A stretch of 64,000 nucleotides of DNA from Derxia lacustris (GCF_002105195.1 NZ_MUHU01000013.1:1-64000); one strand, 5' to 3'. Positions 51,665 through 62,188 are shown, numbered from the stretch's first letter. A program made the numbers and translations. Notes: generated from the sequence alone by a model not told the origin.

Positions 51665-53389
51665 TCAGAAGCTGCGGCGCAGCGAAAGCGCGAGGTAGTC
51701 GCGGTCCTTGAGCGACTGGCCGAAGCTGTAGTCGCTCGTCGCGTCGAGGAAGGGGCTGAGGCCGCCGTAGTAGTGGGTCCAGGTCAGCGAGAAGCGCCAG
51801 GCGTCGAGGTAGGCCCCAGCGATGCCGAGGTTCATGTCGCCGCCGCGATGCGTGCCGAAGCCCGACACCGCGCCCGACTTGCCTTTCGGCGAGTAACTGA
51901 TGCCGACCGGTACCGACAGGTCCAGGCCCGGCAGCACCTGGCGATAGCTCGGCTCGTACACGACGCGCATGGCGAGTCCGTCACGCGTTGCGTTCCGCGA
52001 CAGCTGGGCGGCGTTCTTCGTCACGCTCAGCACACGGTTCGCCGCAATCTCGGCTGCGAGCGAGGCTTCGCGCGCGATGAACGACGGCCCGAACGACGCG
52101 ATCGTCGAGAACTGGAGATGCGCCGTGTTGCCGACCGCGAACAGCGGGTTCGCGGCGTCGATGACCGTGCCGGGCAGGACCGTCGCGGCCGGCGTCACGA
52201 GCGGCGCGCCACGCCGCAGCGAGGCTTCGCCCGCGACATTGAAGTCGTCGACGCTGGTCGAGAAGCTCGCGCCGAAGGCCCGCACGCCCTGGGCATAGGC
52301 CGCCTGATAGACGCCGATCTGGCCCGTGACCGGGTTGAAGATCGTCGGGTCGAGCACGACGGGCACGCCGTTCACGGTCGTCACGCCGGGGCGTGCATAG
52401 ACGTTCGGATTGCGGTCGTGATAGCGGATCGCGTAGAGCCCGAAATCGGTGTCGAGCCCGGTCGGGCGCCAGCGCAGTTGCAGGCCGCCCTGGCCACTGT
52501 CCTTCGGCTTGATGTCGGCGCCGCGGAACAGGGCCGCCGCGCCGCCGCCCGGCACGAGCGGCGCGCCGGCCAGCAGCCGTTCGGCGCCCTTGTCGAGCGG
52601 GTCGGAGGCCGAGAAATAGCTGCCCGAGGCGGGGAGCCGGTTCGCCTCCCAGCGGAACTGGTAGAAGGCGCCGACCGCGACCTCTGGCGAGAACTGCGCT
52701 TGCGCCGAGACCTGGGGCACGGGCCGGACCACTTCCTTGAACTGGGCGTTGGGCACCGACAGCAGCTTGACCACGTCGGTCGGCGCCATGCCGCCGGCGA
52801 TGCCGTTGGCGCCGTAGAACAGGCTCTCGCCCCAGAGCAGGCCGTGGCGACCGAGGCGCCAGGTCACGCGCGTGTCGCCGACGCCGAAGCGGCCGAAGGC
52901 GAAGGCGTCGAGCAGCTCGGCCTGACGCCCGTGCAGGTTGCGCGTGGCGGTCGTGAACTGGTTGGACGCCACGCTCGATGAATTGACGGTCGTGGGCGAA
53001 TCGTTGCGGTTGCCGCGGTTGTAGACCGCGTCGTACCAGCCGGCGCCGCTCAGGCGCAGCCCGAGGTCGTTGTTCCAGCTCGCATCGAATTCCGAGAACA
53101 GGTCGAGCCGCTCGGAGGTGATGCCGCGACTGCCGAAGTTGCGGTCGCCGTCGTCGAGATTGGCGCAGGCGGCGCAGTCGACAAGGCCGGCGCTCGGATT
53201 CTTCAGGCGCAGCGCGGTGCTGAGCTTGACCGTGTTGTCCCAGCGCAGCTTGAGTTCGGGCACGTCGGTGTCGATCTCGAACGCCATGACGGCCGGACTG
53301 CTTGCCAGCGCGGCGAAGGCGCCGGCAGCGATTGCGTGGCGCCGGCCGAAGCCGGTCGCACCCGCCACGCGAGTGGGGTGTCGTCTCAT
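51665..53389 (-). CDS. DUF1302-family outer-membrane protein
   Basis: This 574-residue protein has a signal sequence (HAIAAGAFAALASSPAVMAF) and then FEIDTDVPELKLRWDNTVKL, the DUF1302 opening. It continues as a beta-rich barrel ending DYLALSLRRSF with the C-terminal Phe of outer-membrane proteins. DUF1302 and DUF1329 genes nearly always occur together. It is probably the outer-membrane channel for a hydrophobic substrate. It is the first gene of the long operon, and the tandem LysR boxes lie 177-216 bp upstream. Confidence 0.92.
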   Translation of the reverse strand: MRRHPTRVAGATGFGRRHAIAAGAFAALASSPAVMAFEIDTDVPELKLRWDNTVKLSTALRLKNPSAGLVDCAACANLDDGDRNFGSRGITSERLDLFSEFDASWNNDLGLRLSGAGWYDAVYNRGNRNDSPTTVNSSSVASNQFTTATRNLHGRQAELLDAFAFGRFGVGDTRVTWRLGRHGLLWGESLFYGANGIAGGMAPTDVVKLLSVPNAQFKEVVRPVPQVSAQAQFSPEVAVGAFYQFRWEANRLPASGSYFSASDPLDKGAERLLAGAPLVPGGGAAALFRGADIKPKDSGQGGLQLRWRPTGLDTDFGLYAIRYHDRNPNVYARPGVTTVNGVPVVLDPTIFNPVTGQIGVYQAAYAQGVRAFGASFSTSVDDFNVAGEASLRRGAPLVTPAATVLPGTVIDAANPLFAVGNTAHLQFSTIASFGPSFIAREASLAAEIAANRVLSVTKNAAQLSRNATRDGLAMRVVYEPSYRQVLPGLDLSVPVGISYSPKGKSGAVSGFGTHRGGDMNLGIAGAYLDAWRFSLTWTHYYGGLSPFLDATSDYSFGQSLKDRDYLALSLRRSF

Positions 53390-53565
53390 GTCTCCATCCT
53401 CTTTATTGGCTGGTTGCGCCTGGCGCCTTGCCGGTCTTGTGCCGGACTCGTTCGACAGGTCGCGCCCAAGGCGACGGCCACCGTTGAAGCGGTAGCTGAA
53501 ATGCCGGTTATTCCGGTTTCGCCTTGATGCGGAGCAAGGGTATGTCTCGGCTGACGATGCGAAAA

Positions 53566-53605
53566 ATCGTTAATTACGATTCCGACCATCGGCCATACCG
53601 ATGGC
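53566..53605. promoter_or_regulatory. Tandem LysR operators heading the catabolic operon
   Basis: Two perfect inverted repeats with identical architecture: AATCGT-TAATT-ACGATT (53566-53582) and CCATCGG-CCATA-CCGATGG (53587-53605). Each contains T-N11-A within ATCG-N7-CGAT, and their centres (53574, 53596) are 22 bp apart, about two helical turns. They lie between the divergent DUF1302 operon and the LysR gene, as recognition and activation sites of LysR regulators do. Confidence 0.75.
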
Positions 53606-53665
53606 CGGACAGCGCCGAACAAAGTCGGCGCCGGTCAAGCCGGATCAACCCAAAGCACAAGAACG

Positions 53666-54574
53666 ATGAACTTCAAGCGACTCGACCTGAACCTGCTCGT
53701 CGCACTCGACACCCTGCTGCACGAGCGCAACGTGACCCGCGCCGCCGAGAAGCTGCACCTCACGCAATCGACGATGAGCGGTGCGCTCGGTCGCCTGCGC
53801 GACTACTTCAGCGACGAGCTGCTGCTGCCGATCGGACGCCGCATGGCGCTGACCCCGCTGGCCGAGACGCTGGTCGAACCGGTACGCGACGTACTGCTTC
53901 GCATCGACTCGACCATCGTGCGGCGGCCGGAGTTCGACCCGGCCGTCGCCAGCCGCACATTCCGCATCGCGGCTTCCGATTACATCGAAACCGTGCTGCT
54001 CAGCGCCGCGATCACCCGCGCCGCCGAGCTGGCGCCCGGCATCACCTTCCATCTGCAACGGGTCGACGCCGGCGTGCTCGATGCGCTGACCCAGGGCAAT
54101 GTCGACATGGTCGTGATGCCGGCCAACTACATGCGGCCGGAGCATCCGCTCGAAGTGCTGTTCACCGACAGCTACAGCTGCGTCGTGTGGATGGGCAATG
54201 CGGCGATCGGTGACCGGATCGACTTCGACGACTATCTGCGGCTCGGTCATGTCGTGACCCGGATCCGGAATGCGCCGTCGGCGATGTTCGATCAGGAGAT
54301 CCTCGAGCGCTGCGGTTCGGCGCGCCGCATCGAGGTCGTGGTGGAGAGCTTTGCGGCGCTGCCGCAGTTCATCCTCGGCACCCACCGCATCGCCACCATG
54401 CAGACCCGGCTCGCCCATCACTGCGCGCGTCAGCTGCCGCTGCGGGTGCTGCCCACGCCGTTCAAGACTGCCGGGCTGGAGGAGGCGATGCAGTGGCATC
54501 GCTACCAGGACGGCGATCCGGCGATGCAATGGCTGCGGACGCTGCTGCGCGACGCTGCGGCGCAGCAGCGCTAG
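53666..54574 (+). CDS. LysR-family regulator of the catabolic operon
   Basis: This 302-residue NodD/DntR-type LysR protein opens MNFKRLDLNLLVALDTLLHE with the HTH in NVTRAAEKLHLTQSTMSGAL and LRDYFSDELLLPIGRRMALT. The effector domain follows (ASRTFRIAASDYIETVLLSA). It is divergent from DUF1302, and the tandem T-N11-A boxes lie between. It probably activates the 15-gene operon in response to an aromatic inducer and regulates itself. It resembles the LysR protein at 30655 in class. Confidence 0.92.
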   Translation: MNFKRLDLNLLVALDTLLHERNVTRAAEKLHLTQSTMSGALGRLRDYFSDELLLPIGRRMALTPLAETLVEPVRDVLLRIDSTIVRRPEFDPAVASRTFRIAASDYIETVLLSAAITRAAELAPGITFHLQRVDAGVLDALTQGNVDMVVMPANYMRPEHPLEVLFTDSYSCVVWMGNAAIGDRIDFDDYLRLGHVVTRIRNAPSAMFDQEILERCGSARRIEVVVESFAALPQFILGTHRIATMQTRLAHHCARQLPLRVLPTPFKTAGLEEAMQWHRYQDGDPAMQWLRTLLRDAAAQQR

Positions 54575-54623
54575 GCGTGCCGCTTCGGCAGCCTGTTCCG
54601 GTGTCGGTCCGGATCGGCCGCAG

Positions 54624-55448
54624 TCAGCGCGAATCGCCCGCGCCGGCGCCGCCGTCGTCCGCCGCGAGCTGGGCCTCGACCCGCTGCACCGCATGCCGCA
54701 GCGCCGGCAGATGGCGCCGCGCCGCCTCGTCTGACTTGAGCGCGCGCGCCAGATAGACCACGTTGAGACTGCCGAGCGGCCGGCCCTGGTGCATCACCGG
54801 CAGCGCGATCGCGCCGATCTTGCGCTGCGCATCCCATTCGGCATCGTTGGCGCCGTAGCCGCGCTCGCGCGTGCGCTCCAGCAGCCGAGCCACGAAGCGC
54901 TCGTCGCGGGCCAGCCGGGCCTGCTCGTCGTCCTGGTCGCGCATCAGCGCCAGCAGGCTGTCGAGCACATCGGGCGGGCAATGCGCGAGATAGGCGCGGC
55001 CGGCGGCGGTCGTGAGCATCGGCATCGACTGGCCGACCATCGCGCGGTGGAACGACAGCTGACTGAAGCGGTGAGTGGATTCGCGGATGACCATGCGCGC
55101 GCCCTGCGGCGTGCTCACGTCCGACGGCCACAGCACCGCGGTCAGCAGCTCGGCCAGCGCCGGCGCCGCCAGCGACGAGATCCAGTCGTCGTCGGTGAAG
55201 CCCTCGCTCAGCGAGCGCACGCGCAGCGCCAGGCAGTAGCGGCCGTCCGATTCGCTGCGCCGCACGTACTGCTCGGCGATCAGGGTTTCGAGCAGCCGGC
55301 GCACCGTCGTGCGATGCAGCCCGGTCTCGCGCACAAGGTCGGCGAGCGTGCAGCGGCCGCCCTCGAAGGTGTTGAGCGCGCGCAGGAGATCGAGCCCCCG
55401 GACTAACCCGCGCACGGTCGCGTAATCGTTGGCATCGCCCGAAATCAC
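54624..55448 (-). CDS. IclR-family regulator (MhpR-like)
   Basis: This 274-residue protein starts at a GTG (55448) with AAGGAG seven bases before it. The N-terminal winged HTH (about 15-75) includes GLDLLRALNTFEGGRCTLAD and VRETGLHRTTVRRLLETLIA. The C-terminal effector domain includes SMPMLTTAAGRAYLAHCPPD and GAIALPVMHQGRPLGSLNVV, standard for IclR/PcaR/MhpR proteins. It is divergent from the mhp-like cluster and an inverted repeat lies between them. Members activate catabolic operons when bound to substrate. Confidence 0.9.
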   Translation of the reverse strand: MISGDANDYATVRGLVRGLDLLRALNTFEGGRCTLADLVRETGLHRTTVRRLLETLIAEQYVRRSESDGRYCLALRVRSLSEGFTDDDWISSLAAPALAELLTAVLWPSDVSTPQGARMVIRESTHRFSQLSFHRAMVGQSMPMLTTAAGRAYLAHCPPDVLDSLLALMRDQDDEQARLARDERFVARLLERTRERGYGANDAEWDAQRKIGAIALPVMHQGRPLGSLNVVYLARALKSDEAARRHLPALRHAVQRVEAQLAADDGGAGAGDSR

Positions 55449-55485
55449 CGCAAAAACTCCTTTTGAATCAACGCTGTGCAACAGG

Positions 55486-55513
55486 CGGACACTAGGCCAG
55501 ATTCTTGTGTCCG
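55486..55513. promoter_or_regulatory. Inverted repeat operator between IclR and the mhp-like cluster
   Basis: CGGACAC at 55486-55492 and GTGTCCG at 55507-55513 form a perfect 7-bp inverted repeat with a 14-bp centre. A TAGAAT -10-like box lies at 55530-55535, so the right arm would overlap the -35 position of the plus-strand promoter, as expected for an activator site. Confidence 0.6.
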
Positions 55514-55570
55514 TCACTCGGGCTCTTCCTAGAATCGCCTCCATTCCAACACCGCCACGACGGAGACGAC

Positions 55571-56467
55571 ATGGGCGCAAGCGCTTTCAAGAGCATCTGG
55601 GCCGAGCTGCGCGGCACCAGTTTCAGCCAGGGCTGGATCGATGCCGGCGGCATCTCGACGCGCTATCTGCACAGCGGCGACACAGCCAGGCCGCCGCTGA
55701 TCCTGCTGCATGGCGTGGGCGGCCATGCCGAGGCCTACATCCGCAATCTGAAGTCGCATGGCGAATGCTTCTCTGTCTGGGCGGTCGACATGATCGGCCA
55801 CGGCTGGACTGACAAGTCGCTGGAGCCGGTGGAGATTCCGCGCTACATCGACCACCTGCTGCGCTTCATGGATGCCGCGAAGATCGAGCGCGCGCACTTC
55901 TCGGGCGAGTCGCTCGGCGGCTGGGTCGCGGCGCGCATGGCCATCGACCATCCCGACCGCGTCGACCGGCTGGTGCTCAACACCGCCGGCGGCTCGCAGG
56001 CCGACCCCAGGGTGATGGAGCGGCTCAAGACGCTGTCGCTGCAGGCCGCGAGCGATCCGAGCTGGGAGTTCATCAAGGCGCGGCTCGAATGGCTGATGGC
56101 CGACAAGTCCAAGGTCTTCGACGACCTCATCGCGACGCGCCAGGCCATCTACGCCCAGCCCGGCATGAAGGAGGCGATGCCCGCGAACATGATCCTGCAG
56201 GAGCTTGAGGTGCGCCGCCGCAACATGCTCTACGCCGACGACTACGCGCGCATCGAGGCGCCGACGCTGGTGCTGTGGACCTCGCACGACCCGACCGCCG
56301 ACGTGTCCGAAGGCCGCCGCATGGCCACGATGATTCCCGGCGCGCTGTTCACGGTGATGGACGGCTGCGGTCACTGGCCGCAGTTCGAGGACCCGGAAGT
56401 CTTCAACCGCATCCATCTGCAATTCCTCGCCGGCGGCGTGCCGCCCGAAGCCGAGCGCGTGGGCTGA
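55571..56467 (+). CDS. mhpC: Alpha/beta hydrolase, MhpC-like C-C bond hydrolase
   Basis: The protein has 298 residues. [20 protein letters not shown], nucleophile Ser114 in [14 protein letters not shown], acid in [11 protein letters not shown] and His in [13 protein letters not shown] give a full alpha/beta hydrolase triad. Position as first gene of a cluster with mhpA, B, D, F and E indicates the ring-fission product hydrolase (meta-cleavage product to 2-hydroxypentadienoate plus succinate). The elbow GESLGG differs from the usual GNSMGG. A purine-rich site (ACGGAGACG) precedes ATG 55571. Confidence 0.82.
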   Translation: MGASAFKSIWAELRGTSFSQGWIDAGGISTRYLHSGDTARPPLILLHGVGGHAEAYIRNLKSHGECFSVWAVDMIGHGWTDKSLEPVEIPRYIDHLLRFMDAAKIERAHFSGESLGGWVAARMAIDHPDRVDRLVLNTAGGSQADPRVMERLKTLSLQAASDPSWEFIKARLEWLMADKSKVFDDLIATRQAIYAQPGMKEAMPANMILQELEVRRRNMLYADDYARIEAPTLVLWTSHDPTADVSEGRRMATMIPGALFTVMDGCGHWPQFEDPEVFNRIHLQFLAGGVPPEAERVG

Positions 56468-56578
56468 ACGCCCGCGCCGCCGCCGCGCGACGCCCCATCC
56501 ACCGATCACGAAGAACGACATCCGGCAGACGGAGGGGGCAACTCGTCCCGCCATTCCGGAGCATGAGGAGAGAACGCA

Positions 56579-58279
56579 ATGAGCATCACGGAGCAATACG
56601 ACTTCGACGTGATCGTCGTCGGCGCCGGACCGGTCGGCCTGACGATCGCCAACACGCTCGGCCTGCACGGCGTGCGCGCGCTGCTGGTCGAGCGCGGCGA
56701 GACGCTGATCGACTATCCGCGCGGCGTCGGCATGGACGACGAATGCCTGCGCAGCATCCAGGGCATCGGGCTGGTCGACGCGGTGCTGCCGCACATCACG
56801 CCGCATCACTGGATGCGCTTCGTGACGAAGCGCGGCTACTGCTTCGCATCGATCGAGCCGCGCACCGACGAGTTCGGCTGGTCGCGCCGCAATGCCTTCA
56901 ACCAGCCGGCGGTCGACCGCGAGCTGCTCGCCGGGCTGGCGCGCTTCGCGTCGGTGAGCGTGCAGCTCGGCACCGAGATGGAAGGCTTCGAGCAGGACGC
57001 GCGCGGCGTGACCGTGCGGCTGGCGCGCGCCGGCCAGACCACCGCGCTGCGCTGCCGCTATCTGGTCGGCAGCGACGGCGGCCGCAGCGCGGTGCGCACT
57101 GCGCTCGGGGTGGAATTCGGCGGCATCACCGACAAGTCGAAATGGCTCGTCATCGACATCCGCAACGATCCGCTCGGCGTGCCCAACATCTACATGCACT
57201 GCGATCCGGCGCGGCCCTATGTGAGCGTGGCGCTGCCCGACTCGGTGCGGCGCTTCGAATTCATGATCTTCGAGGGCGAGACCGAGGAGGAGATCACCCG
57301 GCCCGAGCGCATCGCCGAACTGATGCGCAAGGTGCTGCCGCCCGATGTCGATCCGCTCGCGCTCGACTACATCCGCAAGCGCGTCTACACCCACAACGCG
57401 CGCATCGCCGACCGCTGGAAGGTGGGCCGCGTGCTGCTCTCGGGCGATGCCGCGCACATCATGCCGGTGTGGCAGGGCCAGGGTTACAACACCGGCATGC
57501 GCGACGGCACCAACCTCGCGTGGAAGCTGGCGTATGTGGTCAACGGCCGCGCCGACGACCGCCTGCTCGACACCTATCAGGACGAGCGCCCGCCGCATGC
57601 CAAGGCCATGATCGACCTGTCGGTGACGGCCGGCCGCATCTTCTCGCCGCGCAATCCGCTGGTGGCCAGCGCGCGCGACATCGCGGTGCGCGTGCTCAAC
57701 CTGTTCCCGGCCGCGCGGCGCTATTTCCTGGAGATGCGCTACAAGCCGATGCCGCGCTACGAGCGCGGGCTGGTGGTGCCCGAGCCGGTCGCGCGCGCCG
57801 CCTCGCCGGTCGGGCGCATGTTCATCCAGCCGCAGGTGCGCACCCGCGACGGCGAGATCCGGCTGCTCGACGACGTGCTCGGCAAGGGCTTTGCCGTGCT
57901 GTCCTGGGGCGTCGATCCGACGCGCTGGCTCACGCCGTCGAGCCGCGCCATCCTCGCCGCGCTCGACGCGCGCCGCGTGACGGTCAAGCCCATCACCCAG
58001 CTCCGGCGCGAACTCGACATCAGCGACGAGGCGCTGCTCATCGGCGACGAACAGGGCCGGCTCAAGGAATGGTTCGGCGCGCATCCGGCGGCGGTGGTGG
58101 TGCTGCGGCCCGACCGCTTCGTCGCGGCCATCTGCTACCCGGTGCAGATCAACGAGACGCTGGCCGCCGTGGCCCGCGCCGCCGGCCTGCGCACCGATGC
58201 CGTGCCCGCGCCGGCGCCTGCCGCCGGCACGCGCGCCACCGCGCCCGCCCTGCCCGAGCTGGCCGGAGCCGCGCAGTGA
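56579..58279 (+). CDS. mhpA: 3-(3-hydroxyphenyl)propionate hydroxylase (MhpA-like flavoprotein)
   Basis: This 566-residue protein is slightly longer than Escherichia coli MhpA. FAD motif [37 protein letters not shown] (DG motif) and [20 protein letters not shown] (second FAD motif) are intact. [19 protein letters not shown] is typical of MhpA. The enzyme hydroxylates 3-hydroxyphenylpropionate to the catechol 2,3-dihydroxyphenylpropionate. The last 100 residues form a thioredoxin-like tail. Its stop overlaps the GTG start of mhpB. Confidence 0.92.
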   Translation: MSITEQYDFDVIVVGAGPVGLTIANTLGLHGVRALLVERGETLIDYPRGVGMDDECLRSIQGIGLVDAVLPHITPHHWMRFVTKRGYCFASIEPRTDEFGWSRRNAFNQPAVDRELLAGLARFASVSVQLGTEMEGFEQDARGVTVRLARAGQTTALRCRYLVGSDGGRSAVRTALGVEFGGITDKSKWLVIDIRNDPLGVPNIYMHCDPARPYVSVALPDSVRRFEFMIFEGETEEEITRPERIAELMRKVLPPDVDPLALDYIRKRVYTHNARIADRWKVGRVLLSGDAAHIMPVWQGQGYNTGMRDGTNLAWKLAYVVNGRADDRLLDTYQDERPPHAKAMIDLSVTAGRIFSPRNPLVASARDIAVRVLNLFPAARRYFLEMRYKPMPRYERGLVVPEPVARAASPVGRMFIQPQVRTRDGEIRLLDDVLGKGFAVLSWGVDPTRWLTPSSRAILAALDARRVTVKPITQLRRELDISDEALLIGDEQGRLKEWFGAHPAAVVVLRPDRFVAAICYPVQINETLAAVARAAGLRTDAVPAPAPAAGTRATAPALPELAGAAQ

Positions 58280-59217
58280 AGCGGCATCTCGTCTGCCTGT
58301 CGCACACGCCGCTCAAGGGCCATGTCGATCCGCTGCCCGAGGTGGTAGCCGAGGTCGGCGACGCGGTGGCGCAATTGCGCGCCGAGGTCGAGCGCTTCGA
58401 GCCCGAACTCGTCGTGCTGTTCGCGCCCGACCACTACAACGGCTTCTTCCTCGATCTAATGCCGCAGTTCTGCCTCGGCGTGGCGGCGCAGTCGGTCGGC
58501 GATTTCGCGTCGCGGCCCGGTCCGCTCGACGTGCCGCGCGCGCTCGCCGAAGCCTGCGCCGAGGCGGTCGTCGCCGACGGCATCGATCTGGCGGTGTCGT
58601 GGCGCATGCAGGTCGATCACGGCTTCGCCCAGCCGCTCGAAGAGCTGACCGGCGCGCTCGACCGCCATCCGGTGCTGCCGCTGTTCATCAACTCGGTCGC
58701 GCCGCCGCTGGTCGACTTTCGCCGCGCGCGCGAGTTCGGCGCGGCGGTCGGCCGCTTCCTGCGCAACCTCGACCAGCGCGTGCTCGTCGTCGGCTCGGGC
58801 GGGCTGTCGCACAACCCGCCGGTGCCGCAGCTGCGCAGCGCCGCGCCCGACGTGGCCGAGCGGATCATCGCCGGCCGCAATCCCACGCCCGAGGCGCGCC
58901 AGGCGCGCCAGGCCCGGACCATCGCCGCCGCGCGCGCCTTTGCCGCCGGCTCGAACGAGCTGCGCGCGCTCAATCCCGACTGGGACCGCCGCTTCATGCG
59001 CGACATCGAGACGCGCGACTGGAGCGCGCTCGACGCCTATCGCAACGACGCCATCAGCGCCGACGGCGGCGCCTCGGCCCACGAAGTGAAGACCTGGGTC
59101 GCCGCCGCCGCCGCCTTCGACGCGGCCACGGCCGGCGCCGGCGCGCTGCGCCGCCGCTACTACCGCGCCATCCCCGAATGGGTGGCCGGCTTCGGCGCCA
59201 TCAGCAGCGCGCCCTGA
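58276..59217 (+). CDS. mhpB: 3-carboxyethylcatechol 2,3-dioxygenase (MhpB-like)
   Basis: The protein has 313 residues and starts at GTG overlapping the mhpA stop (GTGA). It is a LigB-type extradiol dioxygenase with catalytic His115 in [14 protein letters not shown] and His179 in [14 protein letters not shown], the two histidines conserved in Mhp[18 protein letters not shown] is also diagnostic. It cleaves 2,3-dihydroxyphenylpropionate next to the hydroxyls using Fe(II). It is unrelated in fold to the VOC dioxygenase at 43831. Confidence 0.94.
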   Translation: MKRHLVCLSHTPLKGHVDPLPEVVAEVGDAVAQLRAEVERFEPELVVLFAPDHYNGFFLDLMPQFCLGVAAQSVGDFASRPGPLDVPRALAEACAEAVVADGIDLAVSWRMQVDHGFAQPLEELTGALDRHPVLPLFINSVAPPLVDFRRAREFGAAVGRFLRNLDQRVLVVGSGGLSHNPPVPQLRSAAPDVAERIIAGRNPTPEARQARQARTIAAARAFAAGSNELRALNPDWDRRFMRDIETRDWSALDAYRNDAISADGGASAHEVKTWVAAAAAFDAATAGAGALRRRYYRAIPEWVAGFGAISSAP

Positions 59218-59264
59218 CCACCGCACACATCACAACGACACGGCGCAACCCGAGGAGACGACGC

Positions 59265-60416
59265 ATGACCCTTTCCCTTCAACCGGCGGCCCGCAGGCTG
59301 GCCGCGCTGGCGCTGCTCGGCGCCAGTGCCGCGCCCGCGCTGGCCGACATCAACATCGGCGTCATCGCCTCGCTCACCGGCCCGGCTGCCGCGCTCGGCA
59401 ACGAGACGCGCAAGGCCGTCAGCCTGATGCCCGCCAGCCTCGGCGGCGAGAAGCTCAACTTCATCGTGCTCGACGACACGACCGATCCGACCGCCGCCGT
59501 CACCGACATCCGCAAGCTCATCGGCGAGCACAAGGTCGACGCGGTGCTCGGCCCCAATCTCATCAGCAACGGCAACGCCATCGCCGACGTGGCCAATCAG
59601 GAGAAGGTGCCGCTCATCTCGGTGGCGCCGATCGACGTGAGCGGCGACAAGCGCCGCTACGTGTTCCGCAGCGAGCCGGGCGCCGACCTGATGGTCAAGC
59701 GCATCGTCGACGACATGGTGGCGGCCGGCGCGAAGACCGTCGGCTTCATCGGCTTCGCCGACTCCTGGGGCGACACGCTGTTCAACGCGCTCAAGGCCAC
59801 GGTCGAGGGCTCGGGCCTGCGCATCGTCGCGGCCGAGCGCTACGGCCGCACCGATCCGAGCGTGCAGGCGCAGGTGCTCAAGACGCTCGCGGCCAAGCCC
59901 GACGTGGTCTTCGTCGGCGCCTCCGGCACGCCGGCCGCCATGCCGCAGATCACGCTGCGCGAGCGCGGCTTCAAGGGCGCCATCTATCAATCGCACGGCG
60001 TCACCAGCAAGGAGTTCCTGCGCGTCGGCGGCGCCCGGGTCGAGGGCGCGCTGGTGCCGGTCGGCCCGGTGCTGGTCGCCGAGCAACTGCCCGACGGCCA
60101 TCCGGTGAAGAAGGTCGGCAGCGCCTTCGTGCAGGCGCTCGAAGCCAGGTACGGCCCCGAGTCGCGCTCCACCTTTGCGGGCGCGAGCTGGGATGCTTGG
60201 CTGCTGCTGCAGAACGCCATCGGCAGCGCCCTCAAGACCGCGCGGCCCGGCACGCAAGCCTTCCGCGACGGCCTGCGCGATGCGCTCGAAAACACGCGCG
60301 GCCTGGTCGGCAGCAACGGCGTGTACAGCACCACGCCGGCCGATCACGCCGGCTACGACCCGAAATCGGTGGTGCTGGTCAAGGTGGAAAACGGCGCCTG
60401 GAGATTGGTGAAATGA
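59265..60416 (+). CDS. ABC transporter solute-binding protein (Leu/Ile/Val-type)
   Basis: This 383-residue protein has a signal peptide (ALALLGASAAPALA) and then INIGVIASLTGPAAALGNET, the opening of Leu/Ile/Val-type periplasmic binding proteins. The two-lobe pattern continues (AVLGPNLISNGNAIADVANQ, KTVGFIGFADSWGDTLFNAL). GAGGAG precedes ATG 59265. It is nested between mhpB and mhpD, and its stop overlaps the mhpD start, so it probably binds the pathway's aromatic substrate for uptake with the permease at 63296. Confidence 0.92.
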   Translation: MTLSLQPAARRLAALALLGASAAPALADINIGVIASLTGPAAALGNETRKAVSLMPASLGGEKLNFIVLDDTTDPTAAVTDIRKLIGEHKVDAVLGPNLISNGNAIADVANQEKVPLISVAPIDVSGDKRRYVFRSEPGADLMVKRIVDDMVAAGAKTVGFIGFADSWGDTLFNALKATVEGSGLRIVAAERYGRTDPSVQAQVLKTLAAKPDVVFVGASGTPAAMPQITLRERGFKGAIYQSHGVTSKEFLRVGGARVEGALVPVGPVLVAEQLPDGHPVKKVGSAFVQALEARYGPESRSTFAGASWDAWLLLQNAIGSALKTARPGTQAFRDGLRDALENTRGLVGSNGVYSTTPADHAGYDPKSVVLVKVENGAWRLVK

Positions 60417-61213
60417 GCGCCGACCTGCTCTCCGTCGACGCCGCCGCCAGCCTGCTGCGCGACGCCGCCGCGCGCGGCACGCCGGTCCCGCCGCTGCGCG
60501 ACCGCGTGGCCGCCGCCGACCTCGACACCGCCTACGCAATCCAGGCCGCCAACACCCGCGCCCGGCTGGCCGAGGGCCGGCGCATCGTCGGCTACAAGAT
60601 CGGCCTCACCTCGCGCGCGGTGCAGGCTCAACTGGGCGTGGACCAGCCCGACTTCGGCGTGCTGTTCGACGACATGCCGGTCGGCGACGACGCGCCGCTG
60701 GCGCGCGCCACGCTGCTGCAACCCAAGGTCGAGGCCGAGATCGCGCTGGTGCTCGGCCGCGACCTCGGCTTCGAGCGCCACGGCTATGCCGACATCCTCG
60801 GCGCCACCGCCTATGCCCTGCCGGCCATCGAGATCGTCGACAGCCGCATCGCCGACTGGAACATCCGCCTGTTCGACACCGTGGCCGACAACGCATCGAG
60901 CGGGCGCTTCGTGCTCGGCTCGCGGCCGGTCGCGCTCGGCGCCTTCGACCTCGCCGGCTGCGCGATGGAGATGACACGCGACGACGCCAGCGGCACCGCC
61001 GTCGTCTCGCGCGGCGGCGGTCGCGCCTGCCTCGGCAATCCGCTCAACGCCGCCGTCTGGCTCGCCGACACCATGGTCCGGCGCGGCCATCCGCTGCGCG
61101 CCGGCGACGTGCTGCTCACCGGCGCGCTCGGGCCGATGGTGGCCGTGGCCGCCGGCGATGTTTTCACCGCCCGCATCGACGGACTCGGAGAAGTCCGCGC
61201 GCGTTTCGAATGA
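60413..61213 (+). CDS. mhpD: 2-keto-4-pentenoate (2-oxopent-4-enoate) hydratase (MhpD-like)
   Basis: This 266-residue FAH-fold hydratase has [20 protein letters not shown], a strongly conserved MhpD segment, the metal-binding [15 protein letters not shown] and [20 protein letters not shown]. It adds water to 2-hydroxypenta-2,4-dienoate to give 4-hydroxy-2-oxovalerate. The start overlaps the binding-protein stop (ATGA). Confidence 0.93.
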   Translation: MSADLLSVDAAASLLRDAAARGTPVPPLRDRVAAADLDTAYAIQAANTRARLAEGRRIVGYKIGLTSRAVQAQLGVDQPDFGVLFDDMPVGDDAPLARATLLQPKVEAEIALVLGRDLGFERHGYADILGATAYALPAIEIVDSRIADWNIRLFDTVADNASSGRFVLGSRPVALGAFDLAGCAMEMTRDDASGTAVVSRGGGRACLGNPLNAAVWLADTMVRRGHPLRAGDVLLTGALGPMVAVAAGDVFTARIDGLGEVRARFE

Positions 61214-61235
61214 CCTTTCCCCAAGGCGAAACCCC

Positions 61236-62177
61236 ATGAAGAAGATCAAGTGCGCGCTGATCGGCCCCGGCAACATCGGGACCGATCTGCTCTACAAGCT
61301 CAAGCGCAGCCCGGTGCTGGAGCCGGTCTGGATGGTCGGCATCGACCCGAATTCCGACGGCCTCAAGCGCGCCGCCGAGATGGGCATGAAGACCACCGCC
61401 GACGGCGTCGACGGCCTGCTGCCGCATGTCGCCGAGGACGGCATCCGGATCGCGTTCGACGCGACCTCGGCCTACGTCCACGCCGAGAACTCGCGCAAGC
61501 TCAACGAACTCGGCGTGCTGATGATCGACCTGACGCCGGCCGCGATCGGCCCGTTCTGCGTGCCGCCGGTGAACCTGCGCCAGCATGTCGGCCAGCGCGA
61601 GATGAACGTCAACATGGTCACCTGCGGCGGCCAGGCCACGATCCCGATGGTGGCCGCGATCAGCCGCGTGCAGCCGGTGGAATACGGCGAGATCGTCGCC
61701 ACCGTGTCGAGCCGCTCGGTCGGCCCGGGCACGCGCAAGAACATCGACGAATTCACCCGCACCACCTCGGGCGCGGTCGTGAAGGTCGGCGGCGCCAGGA
61801 CCGGCAAGGCCATCATCATCATCAACCCGGCCGAGCCGCCGCTCATCATGCGCGACACGGTGCATTGCCTGACCGAGACCGAGCCCGACCGCGCCGCGAT
61901 CACCGCCTCGGTGCTCGCGATGATCGAGGAAGTGCGCAAGTACGTGCCCGGCTACAAGCTCGTCAACGGCCCGGTGTTCGACGGCAGGCGGGTGTCGGTC
62001 TTCATGGAAGTCGAAGGCCTCGGCGACTACCTGCCGAAGTACGCCGGCAACCTCGACATCATGACCGCCGCCGCCGCGCGCACCGCCGAGATGTTTGCCG
62101 AGGAAATCCTCGCCGGGCGCCTGTCGCTCGACGCCGCCGCGGGCGCCGCGCCCGTCACCGCCCCGATCCCCGCCTGA
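61236..62177 (+). CDS. mhpF: Acetaldehyde dehydrogenase (acylating), MhpF-like
   Basis: The protein has 313 residues. NAD motif [18 protein letters not shown] is at the start, and catalytic Cys130 lies in [32 protein letters not shown] is also conserved. It oxidises acetaldehyde with CoA to acetyl-CoA, receiving the aldehyde through a channel from the aldolase encoded next. AAGGCGA lies before ATG 61236. Confidence 0.95.
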   Translation: MKKIKCALIGPGNIGTDLLYKLKRSPVLEPVWMVGIDPNSDGLKRAAEMGMKTTADGVDGLLPHVAEDGIRIAFDATSAYVHAENSRKLNELGVLMIDLTPAAIGPFCVPPVNLRQHVGQREMNVNMVTCGGQATIPMVAAISRVQPVEYGEIVATVSSRSVGPGTRKNIDEFTRTTSGAVVKVGGARTGKAIIIINPAEPPLIMRDTVHCLTETEPDRAAITASVLAMIEEVRKYVPGYKLVNGPVFDGRRVSVFMEVEGLGDYLPKYAGNLDIMTAAAARTAEMFAEEILAGRLSLDAAAGAAPVTAPIPA

Positions 62178-62188
62178 AGGAGCCCGCG

